From an uncultured Hungatella sp. (GTDB taxonomy: Bacteria > Bacillota > Clostridia > Lachnospirales > Lachnospiraceae), in assembly GCA_910586845.1 (NCBI GenBank), contig CAJUJV010000025.1:1-28715 (forward strand): a stretch of DNA of 28,715 nucleotides. The letters are read 5' to 3'. This document shows, piece by piece, positions 8,036 through 15,969 of the stretch (its first letter is position 1; every line of letters begins with the position of its first letter). The notes under the pieces were generated by a model. The model searched no databases and had not been told where the DNA came from. It was given only the letters and a program-made list of their open reading frames with translations. The position numbers were made by a program, and so were the translations under genes.

Positions 8036-8960
8036 CTAATATTTTCCGGTGATCAGCAGTTCCACTGCCATCCGGTCATTCAGCTGTCCTGTTTTCACTG
8101 CCTCCTCCGTATCCGTGCAGAGGTTCACGGCAGCCCGAAGCCGGTCCGGGGAATAGGCCCTGGCCTGGTTCATCAGTTTCCCCGCGATATAAGGCTTCAG
8201 TTTTAAGGCAGAACCTATGGCTCCTCTGTTCATGCCCTGACTCATCAGCTCTTTCACCTGGAAGATCTGGTTAAACTGTCTGCCTATGAGAGGCAGGATC
8301 TTTCTGGGCTCCTCCTTCAGAGCCAGAAGATCCTCATAGAGATCCAGGGCCTTTCTCACGTTCCCTTCCGTGATAGCTTCCACCATATTGAATACTCTGC
8401 TCGTTATGCGGGTCGTGCAGATCTCCTCCACATCACTGGCAGTGATCACATCCCGGCCCAGAGTATAGCTGACCAGCTTCTCCAGTTCCATGCGGATATT
8501 TTCCATGTCATCCCCTGTTTTTTCCAGAAGCAGTTCCATGGTCTGTGCCGTGATCTTCTTACCTTCCCCTGCCAGGATCCCTCCTGCCCAGGAAGCCAGC
8601 TGGGACGGATCCTGCCTTTCTCTTGTCCACCTCCGATTCCACAAAAAGGATACAGGTGGTCTCAGGCATCTGAGGCAGATAATCGACGAGTGCATCTGCG
8701 CCGGCGTTTTTAAAAAGCCCTGTGTCCTCCATAAGGATCAGGCGCCGCTCACCAAAAAAAGGCATGGTATCTGCCAGACTGATGATCTCTCTCAGATCCT
8801 GCCCTTTTCCCTCGAACCGGTGAAGATTCATGGCATCGTCTCCCACTATGGCCTTCTTCATCTGATTTTTATAACTTTTCTTTAAAAATGCTTCCTCACC
8901 GAAGATCAGATAGACCGGCTTAAACCGGCCGGCTTTCATGTCCTGCCTCAGCTCCTTCAT
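8036..8960 (-). pseudogene. holA: DNA polymerase III delta subunit (HolA), interrupted by a small deletion/frameshift
   Basis: Delta is the clamp-loader subunit that opens the sliding clamp and is normally essential. Two frames together make one HolA. From ATG 8960 (ribosome site GGGGGAG): MKELRQDMKAGRFKPVYLIFGEEAFLKK...RRLILMEDTGLF...CILFVESEVDKR. From about 8617, in the +1 frame: RQDPSQLASWAGGILAGEGKKITAQTMELLLEKTGDDMENIRMELEKL to the stop at 8036. The frames meet at 8615-8621, with one extra base between AGA (R) and AGG (R). In intact homologues I recall roughly 15 residues between VDKR and the RQ..L..W motif, so about 45-50 bases appear lost, leaving the frame shifted. As written, the first frame adds about 20 unrelated residues and stops at 8559. 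It could be a true mutation, an assembly error or, less likely, recoding. The start overlaps the alkyltransferase-like gene by 41 bases. Confidence 0.85.
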
Positions 8961-9336
8961 GGATCTCCCCCTTCCCGCCCTCTTCAAACAGGCTCTTCAG
9001 ATACAGCGCATCAGCCATGGTATTGTTCCAGCCATATGTTTTCAGGTCCACGCGAAACCCTTTCTCTGTCCGTATCACCCTGACGCCCTCTGCCTCCAGA
9101 AGCATCTTCTGCATATCATAAGTCTCAAAATAAGCGGCTCCGCTTAAGATGCCGGCGGCGTTGACTACCCGGTGGGCCGGCACATCCGCGCCTGCCAGCC
9201 CCGTCTTCAGTCCGTATCCCACCTGTCTGGAGTTTCCCGGTTTCCCGCACAGCAAGGCGATCTGGCCGTAGGTGGCCACCCGGCCCCGGGGGATCCGTCT
9301 GCACACGATCCCGATCCTTTTATAGATATCCGTCAT
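8920..9336 (-). CDS. Alkyltransferase-like protein (MGMT family without the acceptor cysteine)
   Basis: 138 residues. The fold is the DNA-binding domain of O6-alkylguanine-DNA alkyltransferase: PRGRVATYGQIALLCGKPGNSRQVGYGL is the helix-turn-helix with arginine finger. The active-site PCHRV motif reads PAHRVVN, so the alkyl-accepting Cys is replaced by Ala. Such ATL proteins bind O6-alkylguanine and are thought to hand the lesion to nucleotide excision repair. The family is usually 100-115 residues; here about 20 residues beyond the YGWNNTMADALYLKSLF segment are low in similarity and overlap holA, suggesting loss of an earlier stop codon. The ATG at 9336 lies in an AGGAGG...AGGAAA context. Its start overlaps the upstream gene by 17 bases. 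Confidence 0.87.
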   Translation of the reverse strand: MTDIYKRIGIVCRRIPRGRVATYGQIALLCGKPGNSRQVGYGLKTGLAGADVPAHRVVNAAGILSGAAYFETYDMQKMLLEAEGVRVIRTEKGFRVDLKTYGWNNTMADALYLKSLFEEGGKGEIHEGAEAGHESRPV

Positions 9337-9775
9337 TTTCCTGTGTCCTCCTGCCGGCTGTGTCCGGAAGCGCTGTCATGATCTCCCCCAGCCGGTCTGC
9401 CCACTTCTCCGTGTAAAAAGCCGAATAGGGCACCTGCTTCTCCCTCCTCATCCTGATGCATACCGGAAGCTTGGCCCACAGGATAGAGGGCAGACCTATG
9501 ATCAGCAGATAGAAAGGTCCCAGCATCAGAGACTGCCATGTATGTCCGTATTCATGAACCTCCATCTGACGGCACCAGTCCTCTTTTCTGTCAGGCGAAA
9601 AGATAAAGAGGCCCAGAGAGATGCCCCCATCCAGGCTCCAGCCGGTGCTGATACTCCCGTGATAAAATCGGTGGGGTGCCCGGATATATCTCAGAAACAG
9701 GAAAAAGCCCAGAAGGGTCTGGATCCCTCCCCAGGTACACTGGACCGCCATATACAGAATCCCGGCCCACTTCAT
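9320..9775 (-). CDS. Small membrane protein with HEYGH motif, function unknown
   Basis: 151 residues. Residues 1-28 form a membrane segment (ILYMAVQCTWGGIQTLLGFFLFL), then HRFYHGSISTGWSLDGGISLGLFIF, then MEVHEYGHTWQSLMLGPFYLLIIGLPSILWA, with HEYGH fitting the HExxH zinc-protease pattern directly before a second hydrophobic segment. FYTEKWADRLG follows and could supply a third ligand (Glu or Asp). I recognise the type from clostridial and Bacteroidota genomes as uncharacterised, and do not assign an activity. The ATG overlaps the stop of the 134-residue gene upstream in an ATGA arrangement, so translation is coupled; its 3' end overlaps the alkyltransferase-like gene. Confidence 0.75.
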   Translation of the reverse strand: MKWAGILYMAVQCTWGGIQTLLGFFLFLRYIRAPHRFYHGSISTGWSLDGGISLGLFIFSPDRKEDWCRQMEVHEYGHTWQSLMLGPFYLLIIGLPSILWAKLPVCIRMRREKQVPYSAFYTEKWADRLGEIMTALPDTAGRRTQENDGYL

Positions 9776-10176
9776 GATTCCGGCGTTTCGCTGAAGCCCT
9801 CGATCAGGCTCACGGCGCCGCAGACCACCGGATAGTGGCTGTCATACCGTTCCTTCCCGGCCACCCGGAATTTGTAATACTTCCCGCTCTTGAACTCGCC
9901 GTACACTCCCTCCACCTTCAGCCGCTCGTTGAGAGCCTCCTGGTTGATCTCATAGAGAGCCTCCCGGCCCTCCCTGTCCTCGGTCTTCAGCAGATAGACC
10001 TGTTCTCCGTCCATCTCCGCGATCACTTTCTCCAGGACCTTCACTTCCACCAGCCATGTATCGTGATTATCCTCTCTTCTGGGAATAAAAGACAGAGCTA
10101 TGACGATCAATACTGCCACGGCCGCCAGTACAATATATTTTATTCCCTTTAATGCAAATGCACCTTCTGTGTTCAT
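9772..10176 (-). CDS. Single-pass membrane protein, function unknown
   Basis: 134 residues. One N-terminal membrane helix (about 12-31, IKYIVLAAVAVLIVIALSF) is followed by a charged extracytoplasmic domain rich in beta-prone segments (VEVKVLEKVIAEMDGEQVYLLKTED...YYKFRVAGKERYDSHYPVV). No family is recognised. The start follows GGGAGGAAG by about 10 bases. It is the first gene behind a near-consensus promoter and its stop overlaps the next start by four bases, so it leads the 134 aa - 151 aa - alkyltransferase-like - holA unit. Confidence 0.72.
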   Translation of the reverse strand: MNTEGAFALKGIKYIVLAAVAVLIVIALSFIPRREDNHDTWLVEVKVLEKVIAEMDGEQVYLLKTEDREGREALYEINQEALNERLKVEGVYGEFKSGKYYKFRVAGKERYDSHYPVVCGAVSLIEGFSETPES

Positions 10177-10214
10177 GGTTTTGCTCTTCCTCCCTTTTCC
10201 ATTCCGTTTCCCTT

Positions 10215-10243
10215 ATTATACTCAAGGTTTCCGTGATTTTCAA
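10215..10243 (-). promoter_or_regulatory. Internal sigma-A promoter downstream of comEC
   Basis: On minus: TTGAAA (10238-10243), 17-bp spacer, TATAAT (10215-10220), in the 75-base gap after comEC. It would drive the four-gene unit ending with holA independently of comEC. Confidence 0.82.
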
Positions 10244-10251
10244 GACAGAAA

Positions 10252-12612
10252 CTATGGTTCCCGGAATGTCTCTGCCCGCAGCCGGTCCCCGTCCGTCCAT
10301 ACGGTCACAGCTCCCGCAGCCTCTGTGGTCTCCCAGGAAATACCCAGATCTTTCAGCCGTTCCAGGGTTTCCGGCGCCGGGTGTCCGTACCGGTTCTTCT
10401 TTCCGCAGGAGATCACTGCCAGGACTGGCCTGACTCTCTGGAGAAATTCGGTTCCGGAGGAGCCGGCAGAGCCGTGGTGGGCCACCTTCAGCACCTGGAT
10501 CTCCGGCTGTTCCCCCCAGAGAAGCCACTGTTGTTCCCCTTCCCGGCTCATGTCTCCCGTGAGGAGGATACCGGCCGTGCCGTATGTCACGGAAAGAAGC
10601 AGGGAATGATCGTTCCTGTCGTCCGTCCCCTCCTGCCCGGCGTACAGACACTCCATCTCCAGGGCGCCGGCCTTCAGCCGGTCCCCTCTTTTCATCCACC
10701 TGACTTCTGCCCCGTGGTTTTGGGCCCCAAGCTCCAGTGTCTCATAGATCCCGCCTTCCTCCTTTCCCAGCCAGGGCAGGATCACATGGCTGATGCGGAT
10801 CCCCGTATTACCTTCCAGGAGCTCCTTAAGGCCCGAGACATGATCCTGGTCCCCATGGCTTACGACGGCATAGTCCACACGGGTGATGCCCCGGCTTTTC
10901 AAAAACGGTTCCAGCACCTGGTCTCCCAGGTTTTTCCTGTCCAGGCTGCCTCCGTCTACCAGGATCACCGTCTCTCCTGTCCGGATGCAGATCCCATCGC
11001 CCTGTCCCACATCCAGAAAGGTCACTTCCATCCCTTTTTCGGGAAACCTGACCATGAGAAGGCCCAGGGTCCCTGCGGCAAAAACCGCCAGAAACAGCCC
11101 TCTCCTCCAGCCTCTGCCCGTCCCCTGTCCTTCCTCTTCTCTTTCCCTTTTTGCAGAGGCCGCCGCCGCTGACAGAAACAAGATCCATGCCGCACCATAG
11201 AGCCCCGTCTGCCAGAGTCCGGGCCTGCCTGTGACAAAGACCGCCCCGGGCAGCTTCTGGGCCTTCTCGCACAGCCACTGATAAAACTCCAGAATATAAT
11301 GGCCTGTTCCCACGGCCACCATCCCCAGCCTGATGTCCACGGTTCCCAGGACAGTACCCAGGATCCCTGACAGCAGTACCCAGGACATAAGGGGGATGAC
11401 CACCAGGTTCAGGCAGATGCCGTATACAGGATACTCAAAATAGTGGTACATCACCAGAGGACATGTGGCCAGCTGGATCACCACTGCGGCAGTCATTGCT
11501 TTCTGAGGGCCGGAACCGGCTTTCAGCCACTGTTCCACCACAGGTTCTGCCGCTCCCAGGGCCAGAACCGCGCCAAAAGACAGCTGAAATCCTGCCTGGA
11601 ACAAAAGGGTCGGGGATTGGAGCAGAAGGGCCACGGCACTGATACACACGGCGGTCATCATGTCGTAAGTCCTTCCCACACACAGAGCAGCCATCTGCAG
11701 GACTGCCATCATCACCGCCCTTATCACGCTGGCGGACAGCCCGGCTCCTCCCGCCAGAAGCCCGTAGCCCACGGTCACTGCTGCTCCCCCGGTTCCGGCC
11801 ATAGCAGGACCCAGGCCCGCCCGTCGCAGAAGACTGAAGGTCCCCATGCCGATCATGGAGATGTGGAGGCCGCTGACAGCCAGGATATGGGCGATGCCGT
11901 TTCTCTGATACAGACTTCTGATCTCGCCGGAAAGCTCCGTCTTGTCTCCCAGCACCATGGCCCGGAAGATTCCCCGATCCTTCTCTGTACAGATCTTTCC
12001 CAGGATCCCGGCGGCATGTGCTTTCAACCGCCGGATGGTCTCCAGCCATAAAAAGCTTCTGCTGTCCACGATCTCCAGACTGTCCCCATAGAAACGGCCC
12101 TCCAGTCCCAGCCCATGGTAATATGCTCCCAGGTCAAACTCTCCCCTGTTTCCCGGCCTGTCAAACATCTCCAGTTTCCCTGTTACACGCACTCTCATCC
12201 CCGGGGCCGGACGGGCCTCTCCCCTGTCTGTATAGGCGAGGACATCTCCGTAGCCCATCATCTCTTCCCCGGCTGTCAGCGTCACGGAGGTCAGCTCAAG
12301 AGTCTGTCTGTCCCCGTCCGTGGTCCCGCCGAGGCCTGAGACGGTTCCCGTCAGTTCTATGGTCTGCCCTTCCAGGGCCTGAGCCCTCTGGCAGTACTCC
12401 TGCCATATCCTCTCATCCCGCTTTATCCACAGAAGGCCCCAGACACAAAAAACAGGCAGGAGCCAACAGAGCCGGCTCCTGCCATTTTTCCGCAGGTACA
12501 AGACCCCGGCCGTCACCACAGCCAGGATCCCCGCGATCCATGCCACGGACAGCAGAGCCAGCACCTCTCCAAGTACGAATCCCCCTGCTGCATATTCCAG
12601 TGGTCTTTTCAT
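10252..12612 (-). CDS. comEC: ComEC/Rec2 DNA-uptake channel with metallo-beta-lactamase domain
   Basis: 786 residues, full family length. Three parts are visible: an N-terminal membrane and OB-like domain (residues 1-190, DUF4131 type); the Competence domain with multiple membrane helices (about 215-490, including GIAHILAVSGLHISMIG, the family signature); and a C-terminal metallo-beta-lactamase domain (about 535-786) with LDVGQGDG, SHGDQDHVSG (metal ligands at 586-591), LLTGD and VAHHGS. ComEC forms the inner-membrane channel for single-stranded DNA in natural transformation, and the C-terminal domain is proposed to be the nuclease that degrades the other strand. It starts 7 bases after the GerMN gene with only a weak ribosome site (GAGAAG, rather far), so translation may depend on coupling. 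Confidence 0.95.
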   Translation of the reverse strand: MKRPLEYAAGGFVLGEVLALLSVAWIAGILAVVTAGVLYLRKNGRSRLCWLLPVFCVWGLLWIKRDERIWQEYCQRAQALEGQTIELTGTVSGLGGTTDGDRQTLELTSVTLTAGEEMMGYGDVLAYTDRGEARPAPGMRVRVTGKLEMFDRPGNRGEFDLGAYYHGLGLEGRFYGDSLEIVDSRSFLWLETIRRLKAHAAGILGKICTEKDRGIFRAMVLGDKTELSGEIRSLYQRNGIAHILAVSGLHISMIGMGTFSLLRRAGLGPAMAGTGGAAVTVGYGLLAGGAGLSASVIRAVMMAVLQMAALCVGRTYDMMTAVCISAVALLLQSPTLLFQAGFQLSFGAVLALGAAEPVVEQWLKAGSGPQKAMTAAVVIQLATCPLVMYHYFEYPVYGICLNLVVIPLMSWVLLSGILGTVLGTVDIRLGMVAVGTGHYILEFYQWLCEKAQKLPGAVFVTGRPGLWQTGLYGAAWILFLSAAAASAKREREEEGQGTGRGWRRGLFLAVFAAGTLGLLMVRFPEKGMEVTFLDVGQGDGICIRTGETVILVDGGSLDRKNLGDQVLEPFLKSRGITRVDYAVVSHGDQDHVSGLKELLEGNTGIRISHVILPWLGKEEGGIYETLELGAQNHGAEVRWMKRGDRLKAGALEMECLYAGQEGTDDRNDHSLLLSVTYGTAGILLTGDMSREGEQQWLLWGEQPEIQVLKVAHHGSAGSSGTEFLQRVRPVLAVISCGKKNRYGHPAPETLERLKDLGISWETTEAAGAVTVWTDGDRLRAETFREP

Positions 12613-12619
12613 ATTCTTT

Positions 12620-13555
12620 TTATTCTTCTCCTATCTCCAGGTTTCTCTCAAACTGGGTGTTCAGAGATATCACATCCCGGAACATCACATCCTGAGAACC
12701 GTTGACCGTGATCTGCACCTTACTTACGGTGGAGATCTCCGACAATGAATTCACGATGGAGTAAACAGGAATATACTCCTTGACTTCCAGTGTATTGTTT
12801 AAAAACGCAGCATCAAAATTGATATAGCAGATATTCTCGTTCAGAGATACATTGAGAAGCCCTGTATCTTCCGGAAGAGTCCTGTGATGTCCCGTCATGG
12901 CAGGCCCTTTGATCAGCTCCTCCACGATGACTCTCTCCAGAGACGTGTTGATGCTGTGGACCACCTCCCTGTTCTCCGTCACCAGCCTTTCCCCTGTCTC
13001 ATCCGTAAAGAACAGCTTTATCTGGCTCTTCTCGTAAGCATTGATATCGCTGATGCCCTCTACAAAATCAGAGCCTGACACCATTCCCACAGGGTTGCCG
13101 TAGGAGTCCAGAAGCGGCTGATCAGCTACATAGATGCTGATGTAGTCGATACCCTTGATCTGGGTCATGGTCTTGGCCAGAGCCGCCCGGCACAGGATCT
13201 CCCTGGTGGGATTCATATTCACCCTGCTCCCGTATCCGGCATCAAAGTACAGGAACAGCACCTGCTCTTCCTGCCGGTACCCCAGATAGCCTACCTTGTC
13301 CGACAGGGCTACCTGGCTGTCCACATCATTGGGGACATTGAGAAACCGGTTCATCAATTCCTGGATCAGAGCCTCCTGATCCTCTGTCTCCGTAAAGTAT
13401 TCCTGGGGCATAAGCTTTGTCGCGGAAGGATTCAGATAGTAGATCTTATAGACTCCCTCTTTCTCCTCCTCCGGCCCTTTTTTTTCTCCGCCGCTGCCGC
13501 AGCCGCTTAACAACACCGCCAGAAGAAGCAGCAACAGCACTGTTTTTCGTCTCAT
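12620..13555 (-). CDS. Lipoprotein with tandem GerMN domains
   Basis: 311 residues. Signal peptide and lipobox (LLSGC, lipidated C19) anchor it outside the membrane. Two GerMN-type domains follow (about 35-150 and 175-295), with paired features such as QEALIQELMNRFLNVP and LERVIVEELIKGP, then NVSLNENICYINFD. GerMN domains occur in the sporulation/germination protein GerM and in actinobacterial LpqB. LpqB is encoded next to the sensor kinase MtrB and modulates it; here the gene likewise directly follows a sensor kinase, 13 bases away, so it may be an accessory to that kinase (inference). The ATG at 13555 follows AGGAGGAGG. A GerM-like role in spore peptidoglycan is the alternative. Confidence 0.87.
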   Translation of the reverse strand: MRRKTVLLLLLLAVLLSGCGSGGEKKGPEEEKEGVYKIYYLNPSATKLMPQEYFTETEDQEALIQELMNRFLNVPNDVDSQVALSDKVGYLGYRQEEQVLFLYFDAGYGSRVNMNPTREILCRAALAKTMTQIKGIDYISIYVADQPLLDSYGNPVGMVSGSDFVEGISDINAYEKSQIKLFFTDETGERLVTENREVVHSINTSLERVIVEELIKGPAMTGHHRTLPEDTGLLNVSLNENICYINFDAAFLNNTLEVKEYIPVYSIVNSLSEISTVSKVQITVNGSQDVMFRDVISLNTQFERNLEIGEE

Positions 13556-13568
13556 CTTCTGCCTCCTC

Positions 13569-15080
13569 CTAACTCTCCCGGGAAGGATCCTGCCCCGGCA
13601 GAGAATCCTGAGCCGGAGGCTCTCCGGCCGGAAGAGAGATATATTTCAGAGGAATCCGCACAGTGAAGACGGATCCCTCCCCTTCCCTGCTGGCAACCCG
13701 GATAGCTCCGTGGTGCATGAGGACCACTTTTCTCGTGATGGCAAGCCCCAGGCCTGTGCCGCCTGTCTCCCTGGAACGGGCTTTGTCTACCCGATAAAAC
13801 CGTTCAAACACATGGCTCTGAAACTCTTCCGGTATCCCGATGCCGGAATCTGCCACCTTGATGTAAAAGAACCTGTGGTCCGCATCCAGGGTCACCCGGA
13901 CCCAGCCGTCTTCCACGTTGTATTTGATGGCATTTTCCACCAGATTGTTGACAGCCAGAGACAGCTTGACCTCATCCACATCGGCAGTGACCTCCCGGAT
14001 GCTTTCAAAGGTCAGTTCCACATTTCTCTTTCTGGCAATGGGCCTGAGACGCTTTAAGATCTGCTGCACCAGGCCGTTGATGTCCAGACGGACCATGTTC
14101 AGTTCTTCCACCGCCTTGTCCATCTTCACCAGAGACAGAAGATCGTCGATGATCTTGCTCTCCCTGTCGATCTCATCGGAGATATCTGCCATAAATTCCT
14201 GGTACAGTTCCACCGGCACCTCCTCCATACTCATGAGGGAGTCAGCCAGAACCCGGATAGAAGTGATGGGCGTCTTCAGCTCATGGGATACATTGGATAC
14301 GAATTCATCTCTGGATTTGTCCACGGTCTTCAGTTTTGTCATAGTCTCCTGGAGAGCCTGGGAAATCTGGCTGGTCTCCCTGTAAGCATTTTCTTCAATG
14401 ACCTGATCAAGATTTCCCTCTGCCACCCGGTTCAGAACCTTCTGGAGCCGTCCGAAGGGCCGTACCAGAAAAACAGACAGGACTGCCGCCGCCAGAACGA
14501 TGATCCACCATGCCATCATCTGAAAAAATCCCGCCTTCTCCGACACCTTTTCCGCCATGCTCATAAGTTTTTCCGTGGAGGCGGTAACTACCAGAACTCC
14601 GTCTATTTCCTTCTCCTCCGTATTGTTATAAACCGGCACGGTCAGGGCAAAGTAATGTTTGTCCCGCTCCAGTCTGTTGCCGGCCTCTCCCCGGAAGCAC
14701 CGGATCACCTCCTCCGCCACATGGGTCCGCCCTTCGGCCAGATGGAATGTATCCTTAATCACTTTAAAATTTTTATTGACAACAACGATCCTTCCGTTAA
14801 AGATATCTGCGATGGTGTCCAGCTCCACATCCACCGTGGCATCTCTGCTGTCCATATTCATGTATCCCACTCTGCTCATCTTATTGCTGATGATCAGACA
14901 CTGGTTCTGAACCTCCATAACCTGGGAATCGATCTGAGTCTGGCGGAAGGACTGATCCGTCACCATACCCAGAATCCGCATGGGAAGAGATCCTATGATC
15001 AAAAACAGAAAAAACAGAGGCACCTGCAGGCTGAGGGCTTTCTTCCACTGCCTTTTTTTCAGCCACCTAACCAATCGCAT
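13569..15080 (-). CDS. Sensor histidine kinase (HAMP-HisKA-HATPase), no adjacent response regulator
   Basis: 503 residues from ATG 15080. Membrane helix at about 18-38, an extracytoplasmic sensor of about 150 residues (dCache/PAS-like, including GRIVVVNKNFKVIKDTF and VLVVTASTEKLM), a second helix at about 188-207 and a HAMP domain. HisKA has the phospho-acceptor H266 in SNVSHELKTPITS, and HATPase_c has the N-box NLVENAIKYN, DSGIGIP and GGTGLGLAI. The start is uncertain. A GTG at 15107 lacks a ribosome site. ATG 15080 lies only 2 bases after GGGAGG (15083-15088). TTG 15074 lies 8 bases after it and is a real alternative. It follows degV with translational coupling. Kinases of this type usually have a response regulator immediately upstream; that slot holds degV. 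Confidence 0.92.
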   Translation of the reverse strand: MRLVRWLKKRQWKKALSLQVPLFFLFLIIGSLPMRILGMVTDQSFRQTQIDSQVMEVQNQCLIISNKMSRVGYMNMDSRDATVDVELDTIADIFNGRIVVVNKNFKVIKDTFHLAEGRTHVAEEVIRCFRGEAGNRLERDKHYFALTVPVYNNTEEKEIDGVLVVTASTEKLMSMAEKVSEKAGFFQMMAWWIIVLAAAVLSVFLVRPFGRLQKVLNRVAEGNLDQVIEENAYRETSQISQALQETMTKLKTVDKSRDEFVSNVSHELKTPITSIRVLADSLMSMEEVPVELYQEFMADISDEIDRESKIIDDLLSLVKMDKAVEELNMVRLDINGLVQQILKRLRPIARKRNVELTFESIREVTADVDEVKLSLAVNNLVENAIKYNVEDGWVRVTLDADHRFFYIKVADSGIGIPEEFQSHVFERFYRVDKARSRETGGTGLGLAITRKVVLMHHGAIRVASREGEGSVFTVRIPLKYISLPAGEPPAQDSLPGQDPSRES

Positions 15081-15087
15081 GTCCTCC

Positions 15088-15951
15088 CTATTCCATGGCT
15101 TTTGCACAGGCTATGGCCAGGGCCCCGGGTCCGATATGGCAGCTGACGCTTAAGGACAGAGGATCCACCAGAATCTCTCCGGTCTCCGGGAAGGCCTCCC
15201 TCAGTTCCTCCTTCAGTTCAAGAGCCGCCTCCTCATTCTCCGTATGGGCGATAAACAGGTGGATGGTCCTGCCTGTTTTATCTCCGAACCGCTGCTCCAT
15301 ATCATGGGCTATGGCAGTGATCATGATGTTCTTGGCCTGCTTTACAGTCCTGGCTTTCGCAAAGGCATCCAGCTTCTCCCCCTGGATCTGGAGAACCGGC
15401 TTCAGGCGGAGCAGCGTCCCCAGGGCGGCTGCCGCCGGAGTGATCCTGCCTCCCTTTTTCAGATATTTCAGCGTGTCCAGCATAATATAGATACTGGAGT
15501 CAAATCTGGTGGCCTCCAGGTACTCTCTGATCTCTGCCGCCGTCTTTCCCTGTTCTGCCATCGCTTTGGCATCCAGAGCGGACTGTCTCTGAGTCACGGA
15601 GATTCTCTGGTTGTTCACCACCTCCACTTTCCCCTCATAATCTTCTGCCAGCAGAACTGCTGTCTCATAGGAACTGCTGAGACCGCTGGACATAGGGATA
15701 TGGACGATCTGGTCGTGGGTCCTCAGAAGTTCGTCCCACAGCTTCATCACCGACTCCGGCGACGGCTGGGAAGTGGAGATCTCGCTTCCCTCCTTCAGCT
15801 TTTCATAAAATTCCTTCTGTGTCAGATCAATATCTTCATAATGATCCTCTCCGTCGATCATAAACGGCATGGGAAGCACCGAGATACCCAGTTCTCCTGC
15901 CTGCATCTGTGTGATCCCGCTGTTGCTGTCCGTCACAATGGCTGTTTTCAT
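15088..15951 (-). CDS. DegV family fatty-acid-binding protein
   Basis: 287 residues of typical DegV form: MKTAIVTDSNSGIT at the N-terminus, STSQPSPESV (ligand-contacting TSQPS), IPMSSGLSSSYETA, VVNNQRISVTQ, LKYLKKGGRI and the closing SCHIGPGALAIA. DegV/FakB proteins hold a fatty acid whose carboxylate is phosphorylated by the FakA kinase, feeding exogenous fatty acids into phospholipids. FakA is not in this window, and many clostridia have several DegV paralogues, so the ligand is unknown. ATG 15951 follows GAGGAG at 7 bases. It starts 18 bases after the ABC exporter stop. Confidence 0.93.
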   Translation of the reverse strand: MKTAIVTDSNSGITQMQAGELGISVLPMPFMIDGEDHYEDIDLTQKEFYEKLKEGSEISTSQPSPESVMKLWDELLRTHDQIVHIPMSSGLSSSYETAVLLAEDYEGKVEVVNNQRISVTQRQSALDAKAMAEQGKTAAEIREYLEATRFDSSIYIMLDTLKYLKKGGRITPAAAALGTLLRLKPVLQIQGEKLDAFAKARTVKQAKNIMITAIAHDMEQRFGDKTGRTIHLFIAHTENEEAALELKEELREAFPETGEILVDPLSLSVSCHIGPGALAIACAKAME

Positions 15952-15969
15952 CTCATTACTCCTCTTCTT

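Noticed and set aside
8610..8625. Programmed ribosomal frameshift in holA
   Set aside because: The shift would be +1, there is no clear slippery codon or stop at the site, and residues expected from the family are also missing, so a deletion explains it better.
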